DNA of 64,000 nt from Planctomycetaceae bacterium. Lineage in GTDB: Bacteria > Planctomycetota > Planctomycetia > Planctomycetales > Planctomycetaceae. The first letter of the stretch is position 1; every line of letters begins with the position of its first letter. The stretch is taken from NCBI GenBank assembly GCA_019636285.1, contig JAHBXV010000002.1, forward strand, positions 62,001 through 126,000. The letters run 5' to 3'. A program made the position numbers and the translations under genes. Under the pieces are notes generated by a model. That model worked only from the letters and a program-made list of their open reading frames with translations. It made no database searches and had not been told where the DNA came from. This document shows positions 1 through 8,024 of this stretch, in pieces.

Positions 1-497
1 CTGGCGAAGATTTGCAAGTGTGGGCATTTTGGCACCATTCCAGGTCGTCGTTCCGAATGACTCCAGCAGCGACTGCTGGAGTGGTACGGTTTCCTGCATC
101 GCAGAAGTCATGCCAGTCGACCCCGGCGTCGCGACTCCGGAGAACAACCCACGCTCTCGCTTGGAGTTACGAGGCGTGACTCTCATCGCGGTGCAGGCGA
201 GCCCCACGCGAATGGCCGCGAAAATCCGGTTTTCCAGAGGTCACCGCCCCCAGTTCTGCTTTCTGCGCGAGCCGCGCGGACGCTCAGCTTCCATCGTCCG
301 GGTGACAAACGGAATACGGCAACCCTGCCTGTGACGCCGCGCGGGCGGAATGGATTCGACGTAATGCCGATCCGCTGACATGGGAGAATCGCCGGAGGCC
401 CTCCCATTCCGTGGGCACGGCCTTTGCAAGAAATGGCTTCTAATTGGCTCGCGCCACGGGAGCCACACTTTGCACGATTCTGGAAGGAGCCCCTTCA
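1..497. other. left-edge region without a recognised gene
   Basis: I see no gene with credible protein features in this stretch; the open frames on both strands lack family motifs and good ribosome-binding sites. The only clear structure is a perfect 10-bp palindrome at 60-69/73-82 with a CGA loop. It has no T-run after it, so it is not a typical terminator. A promoter for the DUF892 gene must lie in the last ~100 bases, but I could not identify one. Confidence 0.4.
60..82. repeat. short perfect palindrome (10-bp arms, CGA loop)
   Basis: ACTCCAGCAG at 60-69 is followed by CGA and then by its exact reverse complement at 73-82. No poly-T follows on either strand. It could be a REP-like unit or the tail of a gene lying left of the window. 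I found no second copy in the window. Confidence 0.45.
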
Positions 498-995
498 ATG
501 TCATCGAAGATTGCGAATTTGAACGACCTGTTGATCGTCCAGTTGAAAGATCTCTATAGCGCCGAGTCTCAGTTGACCAGGGCTTTGCCAAAGATGGCCA
601 AGGCGGCACACTCGACCGAGTTGCAGGATGCCTTCTTGAACCACCTCGACGAAACCAAGGAGCAGATCAGCCGACTCGAACAGATTGCGACCCTGTTGGA
701 TATGAAGCTGCAGGGCCACAAGTGCGTCGCCATGGAAGGGCTGATCGCCGAAGGAGAAGAAACGATCAAGGAAGACATGGATCCCGAGGTTCTGGACGCG
801 GCTCTGATTTGCGCCGCTCAACGCGTGGAGCACTACGAGATGGCCGGCTATGGCTGCGCCCGTACCTTCGCGGAAACGCTGGGGTTCGCGGACGTTGCCC
901 AGTTGCTGGCCGACACCCTGGAAGAAGAAGCGGCAGCCGATCAAACGCTGACCAACATCGCCATTTCTCAAGTCAACCTGGCGGCGGCTCATTAG
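498..995 (+). CDS. DUF892 (YciE/YciF-like) ferritin-like protein
   Basis: This 165-residue protein matches the DUF892 family: an N-terminal segment with NLNDLLIVQLKDLYSAE, a helix with a QLTRALPKM pattern, and conserved acidic and His residues (HLDETKEQ, RVEHYEMAGYG, LEEEAAAD) that form a four-helix ferritin-like bundle. Family members are stress-induced and thought to bind a di-metal centre; the exact reaction is not established. The ATG at 498 is preceded by GGAAGGAG at a good distance, and the family start fits, so I prefer it over an in-frame upstream start. CsbD, BON and MgtC genes follow, which supports a stress-response role. Confidence 0.88.
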   Translation: MSSKIANLNDLLIVQLKDLYSAESQLTRALPKMAKAAHSTELQDAFLNHLDETKEQISRLEQIATLLDMKLQGHKCVAMEGLIAEGEETIKEDMDPEVLDAALICAAQRVEHYEMAGYGCARTFAETLGFADVAQLLADTLEEEAAADQTLTNIAISQVNLAAAH

Positions 996-1204
996 ATCGA
1001 ATGTTCCAAGGTCGTGGCGGCTGTTTCCAGTGCCGCGACCGATCTGTCGTGATGAGCTGAGAGGTTCGAGTCGAGCAGGCCAACGAGCCTGCAGGCGAAG
1101 CTTGGGAACCTGTCAGGACAGAATGGTCGTACCACCAGGCCGCGACATCATCTCGGCACTCGCGACCGGGAGGGAATTCGTTCAACCATTAGGGAGGAAA
1201 CATT

Positions 1205-1411
1205 ATGAATTGGGATCAGGCACAAGGGAATTGGAAGCAGTTTTCCGGCAAAATCCGTGAGCGCTGGGGCGAATTCACGGACGACGACCTCGAGAAAGTG
1301 AAGGGTCGTCGCGAGCAACTCGAAGGGGCCATCCAGGAACGGTATGGCATAAGTCGCGAGGAAGCCCATCGTCAGTTGGATGAAGTGCTGGACCGTTGCC
1401 GCGGTTGTTAA
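1205..1411 (+). CDS. CsbD family stress protein
   Basis: A 68-residue hydrophilic protein with the CsbD signature: MNWDQAQGNWKQFSGKIRERWG at the start (the usual MNxDxxxGxWKQxKGxxKExWG pattern), then LTDDD-like TDDDLEKVKGRREQLEGAIQERYG. CsbD proteins are small, abundant general-stress proteins of unknown biochemical role. A strong GGGAGGAAA ribosome-binding site sits just before the ATG, and a strong intrinsic terminator follows at once, so this is probably a highly expressed single-gene unit. The protein ends in an unusual RCRGC tail with two cysteines. Confidence 0.93.
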   Translation: MNWDQAQGNWKQFSGKIRERWGEFTDDDLEKVKGRREQLEGAIQERYGISREEAHRQLDEVLDRCRGC

Positions 1412-1422
1412 CTGGCATACCG

Positions 1423-1465
1423 AAAGCGCTGGCCGTTGAATTGCCAACGGCCAGCGCTTTTTTTT
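1423..1465 (+). terminator. intrinsic terminator after the CsbD gene
   Basis: A perfect 16-bp stem (1423-1438 with 1445-1460) with a 6-base loop is followed by a T-run to 1465. It lies 12 bases past the CsbD stop codon. Confidence 0.93.
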
Positions 1466-1591
1466 AACTATTGAACTCACGGGAACCGCATCAAGATGGC
1501 ACTGGGCAGCGGCCCGGCACATTCAGGGCGCGGGGCTCCGTCAAGGCCTCACTTCCCGGATGAAAGCCGACGTACTAACGCGATCCGCTCA

Positions 1592-1873
1592 TTAGCGAGG
1601 TCGAGTCCGTTCCGGCCTCTGAGTGACCACGATGTCGTTTCGCAGAAGATTGACACCATCCACGCTGCCAGCGATCGTCTGAGCCAACTGCTTCAAATAG
1701 AAGGTCGGCACGCGGCCGTTCAAGACCACGTATCCAGACTCTTCGGTGACCTGCACGTCGCGGAGTGTCCACTCACCCCGATCGCGAAACTGCACGCTGA
1801 CTGCCTCGGGGAGCAGGGAAGAGGTTTCGCGAGAGTCGACCATATCCAATTCGGGAAGCATCGCTGAAGTCAT
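1592..1873 (-). CDS. BON-domain protein
   Basis: About 93 residues, with one BON domain from roughly residue 28 to the end: WTLRDVQVTEESGYVVLNGRV, then a helix with YLKQLAQTIAGSVDGVNLLRNDIVV. This is the typical beta-alpha-beta pattern with the conserved V-x-L-x-G-x-V turn and the G-V-x-x-V/L segment. BON domains bind phospholipid or sugar surfaces in periplasmic osmotic-shock proteins such as OsmY. No signal peptide is visible, so location is unclear. The frame also offers a TTG at 1885, but its ribosome-binding site would abut it; I chose the ATG at 1873, with moderate certainty. Confidence 0.75.
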   Translation of the reverse strand: MTSAMLPELDMVDSRETSSLLPEAVSVQFRDRGEWTLRDVQVTEESGYVVLNGRVPTFYLKQLAQTIAGSVDGVNLLRNDIVVTQRPERTRPR

Positions 1874-1885
1874 CGTTGAACTCAA

Positions 1886-2425
1886 TTCCTCGATCGAATG
1901 ATTGGGTAGCCTGAGGGTTCTGGAGTGACCCTGCCGGAAGGGGAACAGCCCGCAACGTCGATGGATGTCCCACTATGTCTTCAGGGGATTTGTTGCCTGA
2001 CAGAAAAGTGGAATCCAGATGTGTCGATTCATGAGGGTGGTTGGCATTGGCGGATCATCGAGCACTCTGGCTGATTGCCTACCAGTCCGTGGAAGAGGAT
2101 CGACATTCAACACCATCCAAGTCTCTACACGTCTGAACACGGCAGTTTCAGAGCCACTCAAATGCGGCGGGAAAAGCAGGCTTCAGCGTGCGTGGACATT
2201 CATCTGTAGCGCGGGGCAGTTCGTTCCCTCGGAAGTCTCTGCAAGCGACGTACCATGACGACGATTGAATTCGCTCTCCCTGGATTGAAGGATGCCATCA
2301 CCAGGCGAGCGCGTCCGCTAACAGTTTGCTGAATCGTCACACGGGCACGAATCCCGCCCTGGCGATCGATCCATCGAGCCGAGTCAATCGGCATCGAGAT
2401 CCTGCGGCATCGAGCGGGGGCCGGC
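1886..2425. other. intergenic stretch without recognised features
   Basis: About 540 bases between the start of the BON gene and the end of the MgtC gene. Short open frames exist on both strands but none has a family motif or a convincing ribosome-binding site. I see no tRNA, strong hairpin or repeat here. Confidence 0.4.
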
Positions 2426-2938
2426 TCAGCCCGCTATTTCGTCGTGAGACCCTTGACTCACGTCGAAATGGCTGAGCAAGGCGAGAATGGCAAACGCCAG
2501 CACGGTCGCGACAGTCGCGAATCCCAGGTGGCCCAGTCCGGCGGCAATGCCGATGCCGGTCGTCAGCCAAAGCCCGGCCGCCGTGGTCAACCCATGGACT
2601 TCATGCTGGCCGCCGAGTTTCAAAATCGATCCAGCGCCGAGGAAACCAATGCCCGTTAATAGCCCGGCCACCACGCGGCTCATGTCCGCGCTGTCAAATT
2701 CCTCGTGGCGCGCGGCCGCCACGACAAAGGCACCGGCGAGGGCGACCATCATGTATGTCCGCATACCGGCATCCTTGCCCGCACTTTCACGCTGACGGCC
2801 CAGGATGCCGCCCAGAATGACCGCCACCCCCATTCGGAGCGACATTCGCAGCAGCATCTCCCAATCACCGAATTCGGCAAAGTCGCTCAACATGATTCGT
2901 TGTCCCGTCTCGCGAGGCGATCGCACGGTGCTCATCAT
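2426..2938 (-). CDS. MgtC/SapB family membrane protein
   Basis: A 170-residue integral membrane protein with the MgtC N-terminal domain: a first helix ending in GGILGRQRES (family pattern GxxIGxERE), GMRTYMMVALAGA, the GLLTGIGFLGAGSIL motif and a GLTTAAGLWLTTGIGIAAGLG segment. MgtC proteins support survival at low magnesium and inside hosts, in part by inhibiting the F1Fo ATPase. It is the short form, without the C-terminal ACT-like domain. The start at 2938 overlaps the stop of the HAD-ATPase gene (ATGA), which suggests translational coupling; an internal ATG at 2893 is an alternative that would remove a 15-residue hydrophilic leader. Confidence 0.88.
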   Translation of the reverse strand: MMSTVRSPRETGQRIMLSDFAEFGDWEMLLRMSLRMGVAVILGGILGRQRESAGKDAGMRTYMMVALAGAFVVAAARHEEFDSADMSRVVAGLLTGIGFLGAGSILKLGGQHEVHGLTTAAGLWLTTGIGIAAGLGHLGFATVATVLAFAILALLSHFDVSQGSHDEIAG

Positions 2939-4698
2939 GGGTCAGCGGGTTGCTTCGTGAGATCGGTCGCGTTCGCCAGGTGAGAGCCGGTCGTGGGCAG
3001 CGTGTAACGCTTTTCGATGGCTTCGCGAACTCGAAGGCGCGTCTCGTCCGCCGTGGCCCGCCGCTGACGCTCGATGGCGTCCGTCTCGCATGCCAGGGAA
3101 TCGTCCTTGATGCAGTCGCGAAACCATTGGGAATAGTCGCCCCGCTTCAAGTGATACAGCCAGGTTTCGTCGTCCACGCCATCGGCCAGTTGCAGAAACA
3201 GAATGAGATTCTGCGCCCGGAGATTGAGTTTCTGCTTTGGACCGCGAAAAAAGAAGCTGCGTTCGGGAGGCAAGACCCCTTCGGCGTATTTCCGGATATG
3301 TCGCCGCCGTTCCGTCTTGTTGGGAACAATCTGAACGCGACGCGGAAGCCCCCCCAGGCGGCGGTCCCACAGGTAGACCGTGCCGTTCGGCGGTTCCTCG
3401 GGCGGAAGCTGGGGTGCCGGTTCTCCCTGCGTCTTGCAGTAAAGATCCAGCGTCTCCTGCGGACGCGGCCCCACGGCGATCACAATTCCAACGGACTTCA
3501 CCACATCCGCGTGAAGCTGATCCGGATGCACGGTGATGTATACCGCGCGATCAACGCTTGCCGCGAAGGTCGTTCCCAGTTTCCATGAGGGGGGCAAGAG
3601 ATGATGGGCCTCGTCGACGATCAGCCAGTGCGGTCGCCCCAATTGGCCGCGATGCCCGAGCAGTTGGGGAGTCAACCTGGCGAAGAAATCCGGACGGTCC
3701 GACAGCTTTTGTCCAACGAGGTTGACGACCACATTTTTTCCGGGTGATTCCAGAACCCGCAGCACTTCCTGGGTGCTTGGCTCGCGGTCTCCCGTGCCGA
3801 TCGTGACAGCCGATTCAAAGACTTCATAGTCGCCTTCGGGATCAATCACGCAAAATTGATAGTCCTTCTCGACCAGGCGTTCGAGCAGGCTGGTCGTGGT
3901 CGTGGATTTGCCGCTCCCCGAGGGACCGGCAATCAGAACACTGGCCCCATACGCGGGTATCGTGACGTCCTGCCCATGATCATCCACGCCAATCGCCAGA
4001 TCCCGCATGGCCAGTTTTTGGGAGCAACTCGCCAGATCGTCCGCGATCAACTGGTCGATCAGCTCGATGGCACCGTTTCCATGGTCGCCGCGGGTGACAA
4101 TTTGGACGTGCTCTTTCAAGGAGGGCAGAGCATTGGCCACGGCTGCCGAACACTCGCACAGTTGCAGAAACGCATGGTCGTTTTCCGCATCCCCGATGCC
4201 GACGGTCTCGTGCGGTGTCAGATTCATTTGCAGCAGGGCCGCCATCAACCCGCTGGCCTTGTTGATGCCCGCGGGCAGAACCATCACGGCACCCTTATTG
4301 AAGATGACCTGAAGCTCGAGCCCCTGATCGCGAATCGTGTCCAGCACGACAGTCTGATGCGGTTCCCAGGTCGCCACGATCGATCGTCCGACCGACATGG
4401 GAGCGACGCCGCGCCGTTGGAGCGCCCGGACAAACGCCTCCGAGGGCGGATCCGTCAACAGGCGCTCTTCCCGATTGGAAGGCCGATAGAGCAACGCCCC
4501 GTTCTCCGCGACCACCCACTCAAACAAGTCAATCTGGGGAAAAATCTCCAGAAGTTCATCCAGCTCGCGGCCCGTGACAAGCACCAGGCGGCGGCCGGTA
4601 TCAACGAGGCGCTGTAGCGCCGCGATCGTCTCCTCCGAGACCAGCCCGTGGTGAGCGATCGTGCCGTCATAGTCTGTCGCCAGGGCAAAATAGCGCAC
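2935..4698 (-). CDS. HAD-IIB phosphatase fused to a HerA-like P-loop ATPase
   Basis: A 587-residue two-domain protein. Residues 1-220 are a HAD-IIB (Cof/sucrose-phosphatase type) hydrolase: motif I DYDGT at 9-13, motif II T42-G-R, motif III K147 and motif IV GDAEND at 169-174. Residues about 230-460 are a HerA/DUF87-type ATPase with Walker A GPSGSGKST (258-266), IDPEGDYE after strand 2, and Walker B WLIVDEAHH (358-366). The C-terminal ~100 residues contain WLYHLKRGDYSQWFRDCI and are probably helical. It starts with GTG at 4698 behind a strong GGGAGGTGGG site and is coupled to MgtC by a 4-base overlap. The substrate is unknown. The protein is soluble with no signal peptide. Confidence 0.85.
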   Translation of the reverse strand: MRYFALATDYDGTIAHHGLVSEETIAALQRLVDTGRRLVLVTGRELDELLEIFPQIDLFEWVVAENGALLYRPSNREERLLTDPPSEAFVRALQRRGVAPMSVGRSIVATWEPHQTVVLDTIRDQGLELQVIFNKGAVMVLPAGINKASGLMAALLQMNLTPHETVGIGDAENDHAFLQLCECSAAVANALPSLKEHVQIVTRGDHGNGAIELIDQLIADDLASCSQKLAMRDLAIGVDDHGQDVTIPAYGASVLIAGPSGSGKSTTTTSLLERLVEKDYQFCVIDPEGDYEVFESAVTIGTGDREPSTQEVLRVLESPGKNVVVNLVGQKLSDRPDFFARLTPQLLGHRGQLGRPHWLIVDEAHHLLPPSWKLGTTFAASVDRAVYITVHPDQLHADVVKSVGIVIAVGPRPQETLDLYCKTQGEPAPQLPPEEPPNGTVYLWDRRLGGLPRRVQIVPNKTERRRHIRKYAEGVLPPERSFFFRGPKQKLNLRAQNLILFLQLADGVDDETWLYHLKRGDYSQWFRDCIKDDSLACETDAIERQRRATADETRLRVREAIEKRYTLPTTGSHLANATDLTKQPADP

Positions 4699-4870
4699 CG
4701 CCCACCTCCCGGGATAACTTTGCGAACCTCATGTCGCTCTCGCCGCTGTCAGACATCTTCCCCTGTCAAACATCTTAGGGTGTCGATCGGCAGCGACAAT
4801 TCCCCTCAGCCCCCATCGCCGGCGCGCCTCCTTGATCCCGTGAGGCAGCGCTCGATTTTCCTTTGTAGTG

Positions 4871-4946
4871 CCGTCAATACCCTCCGGACGTCCGTAATAT
4901 CCCAGAATTTGGAGAGGTTTCCGAGCCGCCAACCGGGTTTTGAGGA
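4871..4946. repeat. 76-bp palindromic element, copy 1
   Basis: This copy aligns without gaps to copy 3 (6464-6539), with 66 of 76 positions identical by my count. It begins CCGTCAATACCC and ends GGGTTTTGAGG, so its inverted ends are partly eroded. Similarity extends about 8 bases beyond each side (TTGT-GT on the left, GGAGCCTCT on the right). No open frame lies inside, so if mobile it depends on a transposase supplied elsewhere. Confidence 0.8.
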
Positions 4947-4959
4947 GCCTCTAGAACGC

Positions 4960-5035
4960 GTTTCAAAACCCGTGTGACCGCTACAAAACGTCTCAAAATC
5001 GGGGACAAACCCCGTCGTTCAAAGGGTTTTGAAAC
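4960..5035. repeat. 76-bp palindromic element, copy 2 (inverted orientation, diverged)
   Basis: Perfect 12-bp inverted ends (GTTTCAAAACCC at 4960-4971 and its complement at 5024-5035) enclose 52 bases with a small GC hairpin. The length is exactly that of copies 1 and 3. The shared core of the ends is TCAAAACCC. Read on the opposite strand it resembles copy 3, but weakly. A 7-base direct repeat CCTCTAG occurs at 4948-4954 and 5038-5044, just outside the element. Confidence 0.75.
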
Positions 5036-5246
5036 CACCTCTAGTCAGCGTGGTCCTTTTCCCTGTCCCACGGTCGAATCGCCACGAGTAAAAGATCGCT
5101 CTCCGCTTCTTCGCAACCGGTAAAGCCCCGATGTCACAACCGTCGCTTTGCCCGATGGTCGTCGTTTTTCATGTTGCTATGATTTTAGATGTTCGTTGAT
5201 GTGGCGAATCTGCCGTGACCCACAATCACTAACCAAAGGTGAGATC

Positions 5247-5546
5247 ATGCCAGGCGCCTGGAGCGGCAAGGACGAACGCCAGTATGACCACATTCGACAA
5301 AGCAATCTCGAGCGTGGCGTTTCCGAAGGCCGGGCCCAAGAAATCGCCGCTCGCACCGTCAACAAGACCCGGCGAAAGCAGGGCCGCACTCCGAACAAGG
5401 ACACGCCGGGAACGGGAAATCCGAATCGCCCGTATGCCGACCGTACGAAACGAGAACTCTACAACGTCGCGAAGAAAATGAAGATCGAGGGCCGCAGCCA
5501 TATGGATAAGCAGGAACTGATATCCGCCATTCAAAGCCATCGCTAA
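5247..5546 (+). CDS. small Rho-N-terminal-like stress protein (DUF7218-type)
   Basis: A 99-residue basic protein. The first half matches a family often labelled plasmid stabilisation or Rho-N protein: WSGKDERQYDHIRQS, ERGVSEGRAQEIAARTVNKTR, then GRTPNKDTPGTGNPN. The last 35 residues form a SAP/Rho-N-like helix-extended-helix (TKRELYNVAKKMKIEGRSHM, KQELISAIQ), a fold that binds nucleic acid. Function is not established. The ATG at 5247 has AAAGGTGAG in front; a longer frame from 5148 adds 33 residues with no family resemblance and is rejected. Its stop codon overlaps the stop of the convergent response-regulator gene. Confidence 0.8.
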   Translation: MPGAWSGKDERQYDHIRQSNLERGVSEGRAQEIAARTVNKTRRKQGRTPNKDTPGTGNPNRPYADRTKRELYNVAKKMKIEGRSHMDKQELISAIQSHR

Positions 5547-6301
5547 TTCACACTGGTCACGGCGCGACCGTTCTCTAGAACCCACTTGACGGCATGCTGC
5601 GTCAGCTCCGCGGCATTTCGCAGTTTGAGTTTCACCTTGATATTCTCACGATAGGTTTCAACCGTCTTCGGCGACAGGAACAGAAACTCGGCAATCTGCC
5701 GCGTGGTCACTCCCCGGCCGATCTGCTCGAAGACTTCGAGTTCGCGGTCTGACAGCGACTCGATGGGCGAACCGTCCAAATCATCGTTGTTGCCGCCAAT
5801 CGCGCGTGAGAGCATTCGGTCGGTCATTCGGGGGCTCAGGTAGACGCGGTCCTCGAGAATGCGCTGGATTGCAGTCACGAGTTCGCTCACCGGCGCGGAC
5901 TTGTGGACAAATCCATGAGCGCCGCAGCGCAACGCCCGCTCGGCAAACAAGGATTCCTCGTGTGCCGTAAAGACACACACTTTTGTCGCGGGACTAACGA
6001 CGGCCAACTTCTTGATAAGCGCTAGGCCGCTTCCGCTTTGCAGCGACAGCTCGGTGACGACCAGGTGCGGGCATGAATCGTGGGCCAGTTTCATGGCGTC
6101 CGCGAGACCGGTCGCTTCTCCGCAGACCAGAAGGGAGGGTTGCTCGGACAAAATCGAGATGATCCCACGTCGAATGATCGGATGTTCGTCGATGACCAGC
6201 ACTCGGATTGCCCCAGCCCTTGCGGAACCTTGCGGACAATCTCTCCCATCGGCGAGGCATTCCCTCGCGGGAATTTCCGGATTCGCGATCGTTGCCATCA
6301 T
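5543..6301 (-). CDS. NarL/FixJ-type response regulator with Glu in place of the phosphoacceptor Asp
   Basis: 252 residues: a 30-residue N-terminal extension, a receiver domain (about 32-150) and a LuxR-type helix-turn-helix (about 180-245, ESLSDRELEVFEQIGRG, TRQIAEFLFLSPKTVETYR). In the receiver the acidic pair is D38-E39, the switch Thr is T112 and the conserved Lys is K134, but the phosphoacceptor position reads VVTELSL, with E84 where Asp is normal. Glu often mimics the phosphorylated state, so this may be a constitutively active or phosphorylation-independent regulator; that is inference. Start at 6301 follows AGGATGAA. No histidine kinase gene is adjacent. Confidence 0.88.
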   Translation of the reverse strand: MMATIANPEIPARECLADGRDCPQGSARAGAIRVLVIDEHPIIRRGIISILSEQPSLLVCGEATGLADAMKLAHDSCPHLVVTELSLQSGSGLALIKKLAVVSPATKVCVFTAHEESLFAERALRCGAHGFVHKSAPVSELVTAIQRILEDRVYLSPRMTDRMLSRAIGGNNDDLDGSPIESLSDRELEVFEQIGRGVTTRQIAEFLFLSPKTVETYRENIKVKLKLRNAAELTQHAVKWVLENGRAVTSVN

Positions 6302-6732
6302 TTCATCCTGCTTGAAATTCCGACGAACACATCGTCCCGCTCCGTTGCGGGTCGCGCTGATGCGGTTTCAAACCGTCTGGTTGAAACCCACTGGGCGAGA
6401 GAGACCGTTGTTGCGGCGTGGGGCGAATGCATCCACTTGGCCCGTCAACATTCTCTTGTCGTACCGTCAAAACCCTCTGGACCTCCGAAATGTCCCTGAA
6501 TTTGTAGAGGTTTCCGAGCCGCCCACCGGGTTTTGACGGAGCCTCTTTCCACCACCAGGGCATCTGGCCAAATCGCAAGTCCCGTGCCGCGCGGGTGTGG
6601 GGGCGGATTTCAGTCCCCCGCCGGGGCTCATCGGTGAGTTCGGCTCCGTCATGCCCGCCGCGCATGAAAACAACCTCGCAATCAAAAGGGATTGCGAGGC
6701 TGTCCGGGCAAAGCCAGTTGGATCGCGGAGAT
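6302..6732. other. intergenic region holding a 76-bp palindromic element
   Basis: About 430 bases upstream of the response regulator and downstream of the DUF4142 gene. It contains repeat copy 3 (6464-6539). I see no convincing gene; the open frames on both strands lack motifs. Confidence 0.4.
6464..6539. repeat. 76-bp palindromic element, copy 3
   Basis: The best-preserved copy: perfect 12-bp inverted ends, CCGTCAAAACCC at 6464-6475 and GGGTTTTGACGG at 6528-6539. The centre is nearly the same as copy 1. It lies upstream of the response regulator, whereas copies 1 and 2 lie upstream of the Rho-N-like gene and the HAD-ATPase gene, so all three sit in regulatory spacers of the stress block. 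Confidence 0.85.
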
Positions 6733-7617
6733 TCAATTCTGCTCGCGGGGCGCCGCTCCCCCACGCTTCGTGGAATCGTTGGTCGCGGCCAGTTCCTTCA
6801 TGAGCTGCTCGGCTTTGTCGAGGTGGCTTTGTGACGTTTTTCGGCCGTCAGCCAGGATTTGCGCGAGCTCGTCCGATGAGTGTCGTTCAAGAACCTTCAG
6901 CTTGGAGATCATCGCACCATGCATGGCGATCTGATGTCCCACGAAGCATTCATCAAAGTTCTTGTTCTTGGATTCCGTCAACATCTGTTTCGTGTCGGCC
7001 AGGCATTGCTCGGCCAGTTCTCGATGCAGTTGGACGGGATCGATTTCCGTTCCCGTGCGACGTTCGGCGCGGTTGGCTTGACGTTCTTCACGATTCGGGC
7101 GAGCGCGATCTTCTTCATTCCCGGCGGTCTGCTGCACGCGGGCATCCCGGCGGGCGGTGCCGGCCGCTTGTTCCACATTGGAGTTCGCGGAGGTCGATGC
7201 CCGTTCTTCGGTAAAGCGAATCTGGTCGGAGGACGGAGCGTATTGCTGCAATTTCTGGAGAAATTGCTGATGGTCCGTCACAAGCATTCGCGCGAATTCT
7301 TTCACCTTATCGTTCTGCGTTTGGGAGGCCCCAAATTCGGCCAGCGCCACCTCGGCCTTGTTGTCGATGGCAACGCACGTCGCCAGCATCTGGTCCGTCC
7401 CCTGCCACCGAATTTCCCGGTCCGCACGACCGTCGGATTGCCGACTGGTTCCCACCTCGGTTCCCTGACGATTGGCCCCGGGTTGGTTGGCCTGGCGATT
7501 GGTCGCCGGTTGATTCGGCTGCCGGTTGGGTGTCGGTTCGTCCGCTGCACTCAATTGCAGCGCCACACCACACATTGCCACGCTCGAAAGAATTGTGATC
7601 GCACGGCTGATACGCAT
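6733..7617 (-). CDS. DUF4142 exported ferritin-like protein
   Basis: 294 residues. A signal peptide (MRISRAITILSSVAMCGVAL, cleavage near LSAADE) is followed by a low-complexity Asn/Gln/Pro/Arg linker with repeated NRQ-x-NQP units at about 29-60. The DUF4142 domain then has DQMLATCVAIDNKAEVALAEFG and VKEFARMLVTDHQQF, an Arg/Glu-rich insert, and the second helical half (ELAEQCLADTKQML, CFVGHQIAMHGAMI). The family forms a ferritin-like bundle in the cell envelope, with unknown function. The ATG at 7617 has GGAGAG in front and starts the signal peptide; the longer frame is spurious. The long insert between the helices is larger than usual. Confidence 0.85.
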   Translation of the reverse strand: MRISRAITILSSVAMCGVALQLSAADEPTPNRQPNQPATNRQANQPGANRQGTEVGTSRQSDGRADREIRWQGTDQMLATCVAIDNKAEVALAEFGASQTQNDKVKEFARMLVTDHQQFLQKLQQYAPSSDQIRFTEERASTSANSNVEQAAGTARRDARVQQTAGNEEDRARPNREERQANRAERRTGTEIDPVQLHRELAEQCLADTKQMLTESKNKNFDECFVGHQIAMHGAMISKLKVLERHSSDELAQILADGRKTSQSHLDKAEQLMKELAATNDSTKRGGAAPREQN

Positions 7618-8024
7618 CTGAACTCTCCACGCTGTCCTGTCTGGAAGATCGACCGCACACGAAGCCAACGGCTCCATCCTGTGCTCGCCGAACGTGAGCG
7701 TTTCGCAAGAACCGTGCCCTCTTTTCTGAAAGAACGGCTTCCGGGAAATGGGCGACAAACTGGCCGCGGAAAGGTACGAAAGGCGATCGTTCTCCCCACG
7801 TTCTCGGCCTTTGGGCAACTTGTGGGACTTTGCCAGCCGATTTTGTGGGCGACCAAACTCAAGCTTTCCTGTCGCTTCATCGCCCATGATGATCGATGAC
7901 CAGTCAACGAGATCGCGAGTCCTGCTCCCGACCGCTGGACCAGCCGTTTTCGAAGCCGCCTGCTGAAATGGCGGCACATATGAACATTCCACGCAATAGT
8001 GCCTGGCGCGCGCCGGGACGGCCG
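7618..8024. other. intergenic stretch, no feature recognised
   Basis: About 400 bases between the DUF4142 start and the end of the metallophosphoesterase gene. Possible promoter of DUF4142 near its left side, but I could not pick one with confidence. No hairpin with a T-run and no repeat copy. Confidence 0.35.

Noticed and set aside
4871-5035. full insertion sequence
   Set aside because: The elements are 76 bases with no transposase open frame, so they are not autonomous insertion sequences.
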